NCBI RefSeq assembly: GCF_018617485.1
Contig: NZ_JACSKH010000003.1
Span: 143,172-207,171 of the forward strand
Source of the DNA: Exiguobacterium sp. s124
GTDB taxonomy: Bacteria; Bacillota; Bacilli; Exiguobacteriales; Exiguobacteriaceae
Reading direction: 5' to 3'
DNA: 64,000 nucleotides
The notes below the pieces were generated by a model. It was given only the letters and a program-made list of their open reading frames with translations, had not been told where the DNA came from and made no database searches. A program made the translations under genes and the position numbers. Shown here one piece after another: positions 1 to 8,588 of the stretch (positions are counted from its first letter, which is position 1; the number at the start of each line of letters is the position of its first letter).

Positions 1-399
1 GATTTCGGCCTGACCTGGAATCCTTTTCACTTCATATGCCCAACGACGAGCCGTTTTAACAGCTGTCTCGACGGCTTCTGCTCCCGTATTCATCGGTAAC
101 ACCATTTGTTTTTTTGTAAGCGTTACCACTTTGTCGTAAAAATGTCCGAGTTGATCGTTGTAAAAGGCACGTGACGTCAACGTAATCTTATCCGCCTGAT
201 CCTTGAGCGCTTGAATGATTTTCGGATGGCAGTGTCCCTGGTTGACTGCAGAGTATGCACTTAACATATCCATATAGCGATTCCCCTCAGGATCGGTTAC
301 CCAAATCCCCTTCGCCTCCGAAATAACAATCGGTAGTGGATGATAGTTGTGCGCCCCGAACTTTTCTGTCAGCTCAATCACATCATGTGTTTTTGACAT
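1..399 (-). CDS. rocD: Ornithine aminotransferase, N-terminal part (cut by window edge)
   Basis: The 133 visible codons start at the ATG at 399-397 behind AAGGGGG. They encode the N-terminal third of a class III PLP-dependent aminotransferase. The stretch [13 protein letters not shown], then [20 protein letters not shown] and [13 protein letters not shown], is very close to what I recall of Bacillus RocD. The enzyme moves the delta-amino group of ornithine to 2-oxoglutarate, giving glutamate semialdehyde in arginine/ornithine breakdown. The PLP lysine and C-terminus lie outside the window. The ArcD-like antiporter about 2 kb away fits an arginine/ornithine theme. Confidence 0.93.
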   Translation of the reverse strand, partial: MSKTHDVIELTEKFGAHNYHPLPIVISEAKGIWVTDPEGNRYMDMLSAYSAVNQGHCHPKIIQALKDQADKITLTSRAFYNDQLGHFYDKVVTLTKKQMVLPMNTGAEAVETAVKTARRWAYEVKRIPGQAEI

Positions 400-436
400 A
401 TTGCTTCCCCCTTATTCAAAACTATCTTACCCTTTC

Positions 437-466
437 AGTATATGATGTCCCTCTTTCTTTTGACAA
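437..466 (-). promoter_or_regulatory. Sigma-A promoter of rocD
   Basis: On the minus strand a -35 TTGTCA (466-461) is followed after 18 bases by a -10 TATACT (442-437). This places the transcript start about 30 bases upstream of the rocD ATG. I see no clear CodY, RocR or ArgR site beside it. Confidence 0.6.
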
Positions 467-554
467 TGGCGAACTTAAGCATTCCTTGAATTGGCAAAAT
501 CAGGTACACTGACATTAGAATATTCATTTAGCATGACAGATTGGAGGAAATGAT

Positions 555-2609
555 GTGGCTTCATTGCGTGATTTAAAGGTAGACCAATTCATCGATGCAT
601 TGTCTGTACCGTGTTGTTATATTTCCCAAGATGGTACGGTACTGTTATGGAATACACATGCCGAAGTATTATTTGGCTGGGAACGTGAAGAAGTCCTCCA
701 TCAACCGCTTCCTGTCGTTCGGCAGTTGGAACATGCTCTAGAGACATGGACACCGCTTCTCCTTCAATATCCATTTTCAACGACGGCGATGACACCATTT
801 CAACATAAAGATGGATCCGTCATTTATGCGACCGCATACTTGCAATCTTTTTCACTCGAAGGGATTAATGGCTACTTCCTCGCCTTCCTTCCAAAAGGGT
901 TTGGTCCGCTCATCAGCACAGAGCAGTTCAACTTACTTCATCATTTTCAAGAAATGATTAAACAGTCGACCCATTACCTGGCGACGAACGCAAAAGGCGA
1001 GATTGTTGATATTAACCCATCATTATGTCGTCTACTCGATGCGACGGAACAACAACTGATTGGCCGAAACTGGTTCGAGCTCATTCATGACTCAAACGAC
1101 CAATACAATATTTCACGTGATGTCTTAAAGTCCTTGGCGACGAATCATATCTGGAACGGGGAAATGGCGATTTCCTGTAAAGAGCATGACCAGGAACCGT
1201 GCTGGCTCAATTTGACCGTTGTTCCGATTGTCAGTGACAATTGCGATGTGATTCAGTATACGGCGTTCGGGTTTGATGTCTCAGAGAAGAAACGTCTTGA
1301 AAGAGAAGTCCGATTCCTTGCTTATCAAAATGAGTTGACAGGCCTCTTCAATAAGAAAGGGTTTTTACGTCAATACGGTTCGATTCTTCAACAAATCGAT
1401 GAACGGGAAGGACTCCTTCACATTGCCTTATTCGATATCGACCGCTTCAAAATCATTAACGAATCATTCGGATCTCGCGTTGGGAATGAGCTGCTCATTC
1501 AAATCAAAGAGCGCGCACTTCACCTCATCCCGGAATCCGCTTTATTGTTCCATCCGACGGGCGGACTGTTCGGCGTCATGTTCTTTGAAGAGTCAAAAGA
1601 AGAAGTGTTTCAATCACTTCGCCATCTTCAACATGAGTTGCAACGACCATTCCGAATCTACCATCACTCGATCATGGTCTCGATTTCAGTCGGCTGTGTG
1701 TTTTACCCGTCTTCGGCAAGTTCACTCGAGGAACTGTATACACGTGCTGAAAGTGCACTCTTCAAAGGGAAACAGATTGGGGTCGGCACGATACAATTCG
1801 TGACAAAAGATATGGATGCTGCCTTCTCAAGACAAATTCATATTGAGAAAGCTTTATACCGCGCACTCGAAGAAAAGCATTTTTATCTCGAGTATCAGCC
1901 AAAGTACGAACTTGCGACAGATCGCCTCATCGGCTTTGAAGCACTCCTTCGCTGGCACCACGAAGAATTGGGACAAATCCCACCTTCTGAATTCATTCCG
2001 CTCGCAGAAGAGATGGCGCTCATCGTCCCCATCAACAACTGGGTCATTTTAGAGGCGACGAAACAATTGAAGGCGTGGAAAGCTGAATTTGACCAGCCCC
2101 TATCGATGGCAATCAATATTTCACCAAATCAGTTCCGGAGCGACAGCTTTTTGAACACACTCCGAAATATTAAGCAACAACTCCAACTCGACACATCAGA
2201 TGTCATTCTAGAAATTACGGAAAGCTTGGTCATGCAACAGACCGATGAAATCATTGAACGGATGGAGCAAATTAAGCGCCTGAACTATCGACTGTCGATT
2301 GACGATTTTGGAACAGGATTCTCGTCCTTACAGTATTTAAAATCGTTCCCGATCGATGAACTCAAGATTGATAAAGTATTTCTCGACGATTGGATGGCAT
2401 CCAAATCTCACTTACTCGACGTCATCGTTCATCTTGGGAAGAGTTTGAACCTTCACGTCGTGGCCGAAGGCGTCGAGGACGAAGAAATGCTTCATCATTT
2501 AAAGTCCACCGAATGTGATTCATTCCAAGGTTACCTATACGCAAGACCGGGTTCTCCAGAGACGATTGAACAATTACTACGATCATCAAAAAACTCACCG
2601 AACGCATAA
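555..2609 (+). CDS. PAS-PAS-GGDEF-EAL protein, probable c-di-GMP phosphodiesterase
   Basis: The 684-residue cytoplasmic protein has two PAS-like sensor regions (about 8-115 and 130-245), a GGDEF domain (about 250-420) and an EAL domain (about 430-680). The cyclase signature is broken: where GGDEF should stand the sequence reads TGGLFGV, so cyclase activity is unlikely. The EAL half keeps FEALLRW, LEITES, IDDFGTG, the lysine of ELKIDK and AEGVE, so c-di-GMP hydrolysis is plausible. The start is GTG at 555, because GGAGG at 543-547 is well spaced to it and the nearby ATGs are in another frame that stops at once. No membrane segment is seen. It is monocistronic and convergent with the permease downstream. 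The input signal is unknown. Confidence 0.85.
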   Translation: MASLRDLKVDQFIDALSVPCCYISQDGTVLLWNTHAEVLFGWEREEVLHQPLPVVRQLEHALETWTPLLLQYPFSTTAMTPFQHKDGSVIYATAYLQSFSLEGINGYFLAFLPKGFGPLISTEQFNLLHHFQEMIKQSTHYLATNAKGEIVDINPSLCRLLDATEQQLIGRNWFELIHDSNDQYNISRDVLKSLATNHIWNGEMAISCKEHDQEPCWLNLTVVPIVSDNCDVIQYTAFGFDVSEKKRLEREVRFLAYQNELTGLFNKKGFLRQYGSILQQIDEREGLLHIALFDIDRFKIINESFGSRVGNELLIQIKERALHLIPESALLFHPTGGLFGVMFFEESKEEVFQSLRHLQHELQRPFRIYHHSIMVSISVGCVFYPSSASSLEELYTRAESALFKGKQIGVGTIQFVTKDMDAAFSRQIHIEKALYRALEEKHFYLEYQPKYELATDRLIGFEALLRWHHEELGQIPPSEFIPLAEEMALIVPINNWVILEATKQLKAWKAEFDQPLSMAINISPNQFRSDSFLNTLRNIKQQLQLDTSDVILEITESLVMQQTDEIIERMEQIKRLNYRLSIDDFGTGFSSLQYLKSFPIDELKIDKVFLDDWMASKSHLLDVIVHLGKSLNLHVVAEGVEDEEMLHHLKSTECDSFQGYLYARPGSPETIEQLLRSSKNSPNA

Positions 2610-2627
2610 CGCGTCGGTGAGTTTTTC
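2587..2627. terminator. Bidirectional terminator between convergent genes
   Basis: The inverted repeat ACTCACCGA / TCGGTGAGT is flanked by an A run on the left and a T run on the right, so it can stop transcription from both sides. The stop codon of the PAS-GGDEF-EAL gene lies in the loop. Confidence 0.85.
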
Positions 2628-4031
2628 TCATAATGCAATCGATGATGTCCAAAGACCATATATGCCATATGTGGCACATAACAAAATAATGACAGCAATC
2701 ATCGACTGTGTGCGCGTCAAGAACGGACGTCCCTGTTCCCGTTCTGCTAAAAGAAAGACGAACACACCTGGTGCGTAAAGAATCATCGCAATCAAAACAT
2801 ATTCGATTCCCGATGCATACAACAGCCATGTCGCATATAGCGAAGCAATCGCGGAGACAACCATCATTCGCAACGATGCCGTCCGTTTTGCCTCCATCCA
2901 TCCATATAGCGCCGAGAATAGATAAGGAACGAGTGCCGCGATCCCTGCGATACTCGACAAGACGAGATACGTCTGCTCCGAGAACAAGGCAACAGCTGTG
3001 ACGACTTGCGTAAACACTTGTGTGATGAATAGCGCGTTCACTGGGGTGTCGTTGGTATTCAGTCGATTGAACATTTTTGGAAAGACACCATCACGGCTAG
3101 CGACATAAGAGATTTCTGTCGCCAAGATTGTCCATCCGAGCAATGCACCTGTCAATGAGACGAGTAAGCCGATATTGATCAACGTGGCACCGAACGGTCC
3201 GACGACTGCTTCTAACACGTATGCCATCGACGGTTCTGGTAACGCCGCAAGCTGTTCTTGCGTTAGGACACCGAACGAGAAAATCGAAATCATCATATAA
3301 ATCAACAACGTACCGATTAAACCAATCACTGTCGCTCGACCCACATCTTTTTTCTCTCGTGCGCGCGAGGATAAGACGACTGCGCCTTCGATTCCCACGA
3401 ATGCCCAAAGTGTTACGAGCATCGTGGATTTCACTTGCGGAAAAACATCTGCCCAGACAAATCCCGACTCGCCCCAAAAGTCGACTCGGAACGTGTCAAT
3501 CTGAAACGCAAAAAGGATGAGGACGATGAACAAAAAAATCGGAACGAGCTTCGCAATCGTCGTGACGATATTCAATAAGGTCGCTTCTCTCATTCCGCGG
3601 GAAATAAGCCAAAATAATCCCCATACCAAGATGGCACTTACGAACAATCGGAACAATCGGTGTTCTGCCGAGAATATTGGAAAAAAATATGCCAACGTGC
3701 TAAAAATCAACGTGATGTTTGCCACTGTACCAATCCAAGCCGACATCCAGTAACCCCATCCACTGTTGAACCCGACAAATTTGCCAAACCCTTCGCGCGC
3801 GTAGGCGTAAATACCGCCTTCTAACTCCGGACGTGTGTCTGCTAAAAACTGAAAGACGAAGGCAAGCATGATCATCCCAACGCCAGTAATCCCCCACCCA
3901 ATTAAAACAGGTCCTACTCCCGCGCCTTGCGCCATGGCACCTGGAAGATTAAAGGCACCTCCGCCAATCATTGTCCCGACGACCATGGCCGCGAGACCGA
4001 AAAAGCCGATTCCGGCTGAATGTTGTTTCAA
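2628..4031 (-). CDS. APC-family basic amino acid antiporter, ArcD/YvsH type
   Basis: The 467-residue protein has about 12 membrane helices and belongs to the amino acid/polyamine/organocation family. The N-terminal GTMIGGGAFNLPGAMAQG, GGIYAYAREGFG and GWGYWMSAWIG segments are typical of the arginine:ornithine antiporter ArcD and the lysine permease YvsH. No lysine riboswitch precedes it, unlike what is known for yvsH, and rocD is close by. Arginine/ornithine exchange is therefore the better guess, but substrate cannot be read from sequence. It is single-gene, with its start behind GGAGG. Confidence 0.75.
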   Translation of the reverse strand: MKQHSAGIGFFGLAAMVVGTMIGGGAFNLPGAMAQGAGVGPVLIGWGITGVGMIMLAFVFQFLADTRPELEGGIYAYAREGFGKFVGFNSGWGYWMSAWIGTVANITLIFSTLAYFFPIFSAEHRLFRLFVSAILVWGLFWLISRGMREATLLNIVTTIAKLVPIFLFIVLILFAFQIDTFRVDFWGESGFVWADVFPQVKSTMLVTLWAFVGIEGAVVLSSRAREKKDVGRATVIGLIGTLLIYMMISIFSFGVLTQEQLAALPEPSMAYVLEAVVGPFGATLINIGLLVSLTGALLGWTILATEISYVASRDGVFPKMFNRLNTNDTPVNALFITQVFTQVVTAVALFSEQTYLVLSSIAGIAALVPYLFSALYGWMEAKRTASLRMMVVSAIASLYATWLLYASGIEYVLIAMILYAPGVFVFLLAEREQGRPFLTRTQSMIAVIILLCATYGIYGLWTSSIAL

Positions 4032-4182
4032 ATTAACGCCTCCACTACTCTATAACCTTGCCGAATAACTATACAAAGATACTGTATAATCATTCGTTGA
4101 TTTTTCTATTCTACTTCCTAAAAGGATTGATGGATAGGTATTCTAAATAAGTTTATATTTTCGAATAATTTGAAAAATTCCA

Positions 4183-4211
4183 TTGCATATTCATCCGAGA
4201 TGTAGTTTAAT
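4183..4211 (+). promoter_or_regulatory. Probable promoter of the OppA-type gene
   Basis: A -35-like TTGCAT and a -10-like TTTAAT are 17 bases apart in an AT-rich region about 45 bases upstream of the start codon. The match is moderate. Confidence 0.4.
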
Positions 4212-4254
4212 TACAACATATTCTAAATTATCAGAATTTTCGGGAGGTTGAAAC

Positions 4255-5880
4255 ATGCGTAACAAGAAATGGCTAGCTTTATCGGGGGTCGCATTATTGG
4301 CGACGGCAGCTTGTAGTACAGGGGACGACTCATCGAGTTCGGAGGATTCATCTTCTGGCGATGCTAAAAAAGAAATTACAATGGTATCGGCGACAGATTT
4401 GCCACAGCTCGATCCGACTCTTACGACAGACTCGACATCGATCATCGTGACGAACAACGTGTTCGAAGGGTTATATCGTCTAGACGAGAACAACCAACCG
4501 ACACCAGGAATCGCTGAAGATGTCGAAGTATCCGAGGATGGACTTACATACACGTTCAAGCTACGTGACGCGAACTGGTCAGACGGCTCACCTATCACAG
4601 CTGAAGACTTTGTCTACTCTTGGAAACGCGCACTCAATCCAGAAACAGGTGCAGAGTATGCGTATATCCTTCAAGACTTAAAAAATGCAAACAAAATCCT
4701 TGCAGGCGAAGCGTCTCTTGACGATCTCGGTGCGAAAGCAATCGACGAGAAGACACTTGAAGTTCAGTTGGAAGCACCAGCACCATATTTCTTAGGATTG
4801 ACTGGTTTCCCAACATACATGCCGCAAAAGCAAGAGTACGTTGAAGAACAGGGCGAAGAATTCGCAACTTCGGTCGACAAGACGCTCTATAACGGTCCTT
4901 ATGTGTTAAGCGAATGGCAAGACAATGCAGGTTGGGTTTATAAGAAAAACCCAGAGTATTGGGATGCCGAAAACGTGAAGATGGATACGATCAACGTAAA
5001 AGTCGTAAAAGACGTGTCGACAGGTGTCAACTTGTTCGAGTCTGGTGAAGCAGACTATACACTCCTCTCTTCTGAGTTCGTTCCACAATTTGAAGATAGC
5101 GATGAGTTCAAGACACGTGCCGATGCACGAATCAACTTCCTCCGCTTCAACCAAAAGAACGAAGCGCTTCAAAACGTCAATATCCGTGAGGCACTCGCAA
5201 AAGGATTTGATAAGCAAAGTGTGACTGATGTCATCTTGACAGACGGTTCACAACCAGCAAACTTTATCGTGGCGAAAGACTTCACGTTCACGGAAGACGG
5301 CGCTGATTTCCGTGAGAAGCACCCAGACCTTCTCAGCTACAATGTCGATGAAGCGAAAGCAGCTTGGGAAAAAGGACTTGAAGAGCTAGGCGTCGAAACA
5401 ATCGAGCTCGAGTTCCTCTCGCGTGACGAAGAAGCCTTCAAGAAAGTCAATGAGTTCATCAAAGGTGAACTTGAGAAGAACTTGCCTGGTTTGACGCTCA
5501 ACATCAAACAGCAACCGTTCAAAAACTTCCTTGATCTCGAAGGAAAAGGTGAATATGACGTTTCTGCCGCTGGTTGGGGCCCTGACTATCAAGATCCAAT
5601 GACATACCTTGATATGTGGGTTACAGACGGACCATTCAACCGTATGGAGTATTCAAACGACGAGTATGATCAGTTGATTCAATCTGCGAAGAAAGAAGCC
5701 GATCAGATGAAGCGTTGGGAAACAATGCAGGAAGCTGAACGTATCCTTCTTGAAGAAGACTTCGCGATCGCTCCAATTTACCAAAAAGGTGAAGCATACT
5801 TAGAGCGTTCAAACATCGAGAACATGTACCGCCACCCGTTCGGTGCCGATGCAAGCTTCAAGTGGCTTGACGTCAAATAA
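4255..5880 (+). CDS. Oligopeptide ABC transporter substrate-binding lipoprotein (OppA/DppE family)
   Basis: The 541-residue exported lipoprotein begins with a short signal peptide ending in the lipobox-like ATAAC (Cys about 20), then a Ser/Asp/Glu linker. The body is a family 5 solute-binding protein: LPQLDPTLTTDS, NVFEGLYRLDE, YTFKLRDANWSDGSPITAEDFVYSWKRA-type core and a C-terminal AAGWGPDYQDPMTYLD segment (each quoted in part). It would sit on the outer membrane face and deliver peptides to an Opp/Dpp permease. No permease or ATPase gene is beside it, so it is an orphan receptor. The start is ATG behind GGGAGG, and a hairpin terminator follows. Confidence 0.9.
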   Translation: MRNKKWLALSGVALLATAACSTGDDSSSSEDSSSGDAKKEITMVSATDLPQLDPTLTTDSTSIIVTNNVFEGLYRLDENNQPTPGIAEDVEVSEDGLTYTFKLRDANWSDGSPITAEDFVYSWKRALNPETGAEYAYILQDLKNANKILAGEASLDDLGAKAIDEKTLEVQLEAPAPYFLGLTGFPTYMPQKQEYVEEQGEEFATSVDKTLYNGPYVLSEWQDNAGWVYKKNPEYWDAENVKMDTINVKVVKDVSTGVNLFESGEADYTLLSSEFVPQFEDSDEFKTRADARINFLRFNQKNEALQNVNIREALAKGFDKQSVTDVILTDGSQPANFIVAKDFTFTEDGADFREKHPDLLSYNVDEAKAAWEKGLEELGVETIELEFLSRDEEAFKKVNEFIKGELEKNLPGLTLNIKQQPFKNFLDLEGKGEYDVSAAGWGPDYQDPMTYLDMWVTDGPFNRMEYSNDEYDQLIQSAKKEADQMKRWETMQEAERILLEEDFAIAPIYQKGEAYLERSNIENMYRHPFGADASFKWLDVK

Positions 5881-5884
5881 TAAG

Positions 5885-5923
5885 AAAACATCCTTGATAC
5901 CGATACGGTTCAAGGATGTTTTT
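5885..5923 (+). terminator. Terminator after the OppA-type gene
   Basis: The stem ACATCCTTGA / TCAAGGATGT is followed by TTTTT. A small membrane-protein gene starts 25 bases further on and may depend on readthrough. Confidence 0.8.
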
Positions 5924-5947
5924 CTGTCATGAAAGGGGCTTCAACTT

Positions 5948-6214
5948 ATGAAGAGTTGGACACTTTGGCTCACCCTATTTGCTATTGCAATCTGCACCCT
6001 TAATATTGTTGGATTTGATGACAAGAACATCCTATTGTTCTTGAGCTCGCCTCCGTTCTGGCTTCTCGAGACACCCTGGTTTTCCTCACATATCATCCAT
6101 CCAACTTCTTTGCCACAGTTCTCACTGTATATCATGACAGTCTCCTTTTGGTTTATTCTCGGTAGACTGCTCGACCGTCTCACTTATACAGTGACGACCG
6201 CACATAAAAAATGA
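5948..6214 (+). CDS. Small two-helix membrane protein, unknown
   Basis: The 88-residue hydrophobic protein starts at ATG behind AAAGGGG. One membrane helix covers about 4-26 and a second about 55-77, with a short basic tail ending in HKK. I do not recognise a family. It lies between the oppA-like terminator and a convergent terminator, so it may be expressed at a low level by readthrough from the lipoprotein gene or from a promoter I cannot see. Confidence 0.6.
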   Translation: MKSWTLWLTLFAIAICTLNIVGFDDKNILLFLSSPPFWLLETPWFSSHIIHPTSLPQFSLYIMTVSFWFILGRLLDRLTYTVTTAHKK

Positions 6215-6242
6215 CTTCCATCAACCGATGGAAGTCATTTTC
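6207..6242. terminator. Bidirectional terminator
   Basis: The perfect inverted repeat ATGACTTCCATC / GATGGAAGTCAT with loop AACC is flanked by A and T runs. It serves the small membrane gene (+) and the NhaC-family gene (-). Confidence 0.85.
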
Positions 6243-6247
6243 ATCTA

Positions 6248-7840
6248 TTAAGCCTCACGCTCTGCGCGAAGTTCAGCAGGTACTTTGCCACGTTTTGAAA
6301 TCACTTGTGCGATTGCAACCAATACGACAAACGAGATCAATGCCGCGAAGAAACCGATCCAAATCGATGCTGTGATTCCGAGCACCAAATATCCGATTGC
6401 TGAGACGACTGCCGCGAGAATCGCGTATGGCAACTGTGTCAACACGTGATCGATGTGGTGCGAGCCTGCACCGGTCGAACTGAGAATCGTTGTATCCGAG
6501 ATTGGTGAACAGTGGTCACCGAACACCGCACCGGCCAATACAGCAGCAAGTGATGCGAGGAGAAGCTCTGGTTCAACCGCCATGATCAAGTCTGCCCCGA
6601 TCGGAAGCATCAAACCAAACGTTCCCCAGCTCGTCCCAGTCGAGAATGCCATGATACCAGCAATCAAGAAGAGAAGTAGCGGCAAGTAAGAAGCGGCAAT
6701 TGTATCTGTGACGAAGCTCGCCAAGTATTCACCGGTCTTCATATCACTAATGACTGCGATGATTGTCCAAGCAAACAAGAGGATGAGAACAGCCGGCCAC
6801 ATCGCACGGACGCCTTCCCATGCTGCTTTACCATAATCACGTGCCGGGATTTTACGTCCGACAAGTAGAAGGAATGCGACAATCAAACTGATGACAACAC
6901 CCGCGACGAGTGAGCGTGTCACGTCTGTCGATTCGAACGCCCCAATCAATGAGAAATCTTGACCGTCTGCAGCCAGTGCTTGACCACCTGTATAAAGCAT
7001 CGCTGATACTGTCGCAATGATGAGCGTAATGATTGGAACGATTAAATCACGAACTTTTCCGCCTTCATGTTCATGCAAGTCTTCGCTCATACCCATCGGC
7101 TTCCCTTTTGCCGAATCATACAATTCACCTTGAAGGGCACGAAGTTCATGTGTGCGCATCGGGCCGATGGCAAGTCCAGTGAAGGCGACATACGCTGTCA
7201 ACAAGAGTGCGAAGACGGCATAGAAGTTCATCGGAATGATTTGAATGAATGCAGAGAACGATGAGTAACTATCAATCGAATATTTCGTCAAAATCCCAGC
7301 GATGATGGCGATGATGTACGCACCCCAACTTGAAAGCGGGCTGATGACACAGACAGGTGCTGCCGTTGAGTCAATCGTGTACGCAAGTTTCGCGCGCGAG
7401 ATATTTTTACGGTCCGTAAGCGGACGACTGATATTCCCAACTGCCAAACTGTTGAAGTAGTCATCGATAAAGATCAAAATACCAAGTCCAAACGATACGA
7501 GACGCGCACCGCGTGCTGTCTTGACGTTCGCAGCAGCCCATTCACCGAATGCGCGTGCACCACCTGACGTTTGAATGATTGACGATAAAATCCCGAGCAA
7601 GAGCAAGAATGCAATCAACAAGACGTTCCATTCATTGATGGCTCCGTCCGACCAGAATAAAGCGATAATGTTCGACCATAAGTATTGAATCGAATCAAGC
7701 GGATTGAAGCTATGCAATAGAAGTACCCCTGCGACAATCCCGACACCGAGTGATGGGATAACCTTTCTTGTTGTAATTGCCATAATAATTGCGAGTAATG
7801 CCGGTACGAGTGAAAGTACCGAAGTTGAATAATCTACCAT
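6248..7840 (-). CDS. NhaC-family transporter, probable lysine transporter (LysW type)
   Basis: The 530-residue polytopic membrane protein of the NhaC Na+/H+ antiporter superfamily has about 12 helices. It contains FIDDYFNSLAVGN, DSTAAPVCVISPLSSWG and the C-terminal GAVFGDHCSPISDTTILSS, all typical of the family. By sequence alone it would be called a Na+/H+ antiporter. A complete lysine riboswitch directly upstream argues instead for lysine uptake. Riboswitch-linked NhaC members have been predicted to be lysine transporters (named LysW in comparative genomics). The start is ATG behind GGAGG. It is monocistronic. Confidence 0.8.
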   Translation of the reverse strand: MVDYSTSVLSLVPALLAIIMAITTRKVIPSLGVGIVAGVLLLHSFNPLDSIQYLWSNIIALFWSDGAINEWNVLLIAFLLLLGILSSIIQTSGGARAFGEWAAANVKTARGARLVSFGLGILIFIDDYFNSLAVGNISRPLTDRKNISRAKLAYTIDSTAAPVCVISPLSSWGAYIIAIIAGILTKYSIDSYSSFSAFIQIIPMNFYAVFALLLTAYVAFTGLAIGPMRTHELRALQGELYDSAKGKPMGMSEDLHEHEGGKVRDLIVPIITLIIATVSAMLYTGGQALAADGQDFSLIGAFESTDVTRSLVAGVVISLIVAFLLLVGRKIPARDYGKAAWEGVRAMWPAVLILLFAWTIIAVISDMKTGEYLASFVTDTIAASYLPLLLFLIAGIMAFSTGTSWGTFGLMLPIGADLIMAVEPELLLASLAAVLAGAVFGDHCSPISDTTILSSTGAGSHHIDHVLTQLPYAILAAVVSAIGYLVLGITASIWIGFFAALISFVVLVAIAQVISKRGKVPAELRAEREA

Positions 7841-7884
7841 GCTGAATTCCTCCTTTTTTAATTAGGATGAGGCCCCCCTATGCT

Positions 7885-7932
7885 TAAAAAAACGCAAAGC
7901 GAGGGCATCGGCAACAAAGCCGACACCCTCGC
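7885..7932 (-). terminator. Riboswitch-controlled terminator of the NhaC-family gene
   Basis: On the minus strand a long stem (GCGAGGGTGTCGGC pairing with GCCGATGCCCTCGC) is followed by a T-rich run. It forms the off-state of the lysine leader, just before the ribosome binding site. Confidence 0.85.
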
Positions 7933-8140
7933 TGGATGTTCCGTCTTTCTTAGCCGACTTGGAGCGCTCCATACGTAAATATGTATGGCAGTCCGACGGG
8001 TATTTCCCGTCAGCCCAGCACAACCCCACGGACATGGTGTTGCACTTCGGCGATCCTGCCTTTTTGTAGTCCTCATCGTTGTCATCCTCCGACTACTTAC
8101 TCATCAGCATCGCACCTCTACCTCATCGATAGCACGAATA
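7933..8140 (-). ncRNA. Lysine riboswitch (L box) upstream of the NhaC-family gene
   Basis: The minus-strand leader carries the conserved L-box blocks in order: GATGAGGTAGAGGTGCGA (about 8132-8115), GAGTA, GGATCGCCGAAG (about 8057-8046), TGCTGGGCTGACGGG, GGACTGCCATAC and ATGGAGCGCT (about 7975-7966). These match what I know of the Bacillus lysC leader. Lysine binding should favour the terminator at 7885-7932. The 3' and 5' limits are approximate. No coding region in this stretch is credible. Confidence 0.93.
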
Positions 8141-8159
8141 TTCATTTAAAGTTACGTCT

Positions 8160-8189
8160 AAATTATCACAAGTTGACGTCACATATCAA
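8160..8189 (-). promoter_or_regulatory. Promoter of the lysine-riboswitch leader
   Basis: The minus-strand -35 TTGATA (8189-8184) and -10 TAATTT (8165-8160) are 18 bases apart, with TGA in front of the -10. The -35 overlaps the stop codon of the upstream 94-residue gene. Confidence 0.55.
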
Positions 8190-8470
8190 TAGTTTTTTTC
8201 ATCACGAATGATTCGTTTCAAAACAGCAAGTGCTTCTTGGTCATTCGTCTCTACGGCTTTAAAGAAGTCGTTGAAGAAGTGATACAACACGAATCGGTCA
8301 GCGTGAGACTTCGTCTGTTCTTTAATTGTAGAGAAGATGAGCCGCCGCAGACGTCGTTTCGTCTGTGTTTCTTCTGGCAGTTCTTCGCATCGGTCCTTGA
8401 AAGCACGATATACAGAATTGATCAATTCCTCATGTTCATCATACGACCGATTGTAAGCAACTTGTTCCAT
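8186..8470 (-). CDS. Unknown 94-residue soluble protein
   Basis: The start is ATG at 8470, because GGGGGG lies about 8 bases upstream. An ATG 21 bases further up would put the ribosome binding site inside the gene. The protein is charged and probably all helical (YDEHEELINSVYRAFKDR, then a KRRLRR patch and ADRFVLYHFFNDFF), with no membrane segment and no cysteine-rich or catalytic motif. I do not recognise the family. No terminator separates it from the lysine leader, so some readthrough into that leader is possible. Confidence 0.6.
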   Translation of the reverse strand: MEQVAYNRSYDEHEELINSVYRAFKDRCEELPEETQTKRRLRRLIFSTIKEQTKSHADRFVLYHFFNDFFKAVETNDQEALAVLKRIIRDEKNY

Positions 8471-8588
8471 CTGTAATATCCCCCCTTTCAAATTTGACCC
8501 GATGAAACTTGTCGTAACTATATCAACTTCCAGTCAGTCATTCAATCGTTATCGACCGTTCTTAACAAAAATCATACGTTAGACCGAG

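Noticed and set aside
2422..2901. 159-codon minus-strand frame
   Set aside because: It spans a bidirectional terminator and overlaps two real genes out of frame.
8041..8100. T-box leader
   Set aside because: The NhaC-family leader was checked for a T-box TGGNACCGCG-like element; none is present and the L-box blocks fit fully.
7858..8211. Open frames of 75-76 codons on both strands
   Set aside because: They lie wholly in the lysine riboswitch and its terminator. They have no ribosome binding site, and the conserved RNA blocks explain the sequence.
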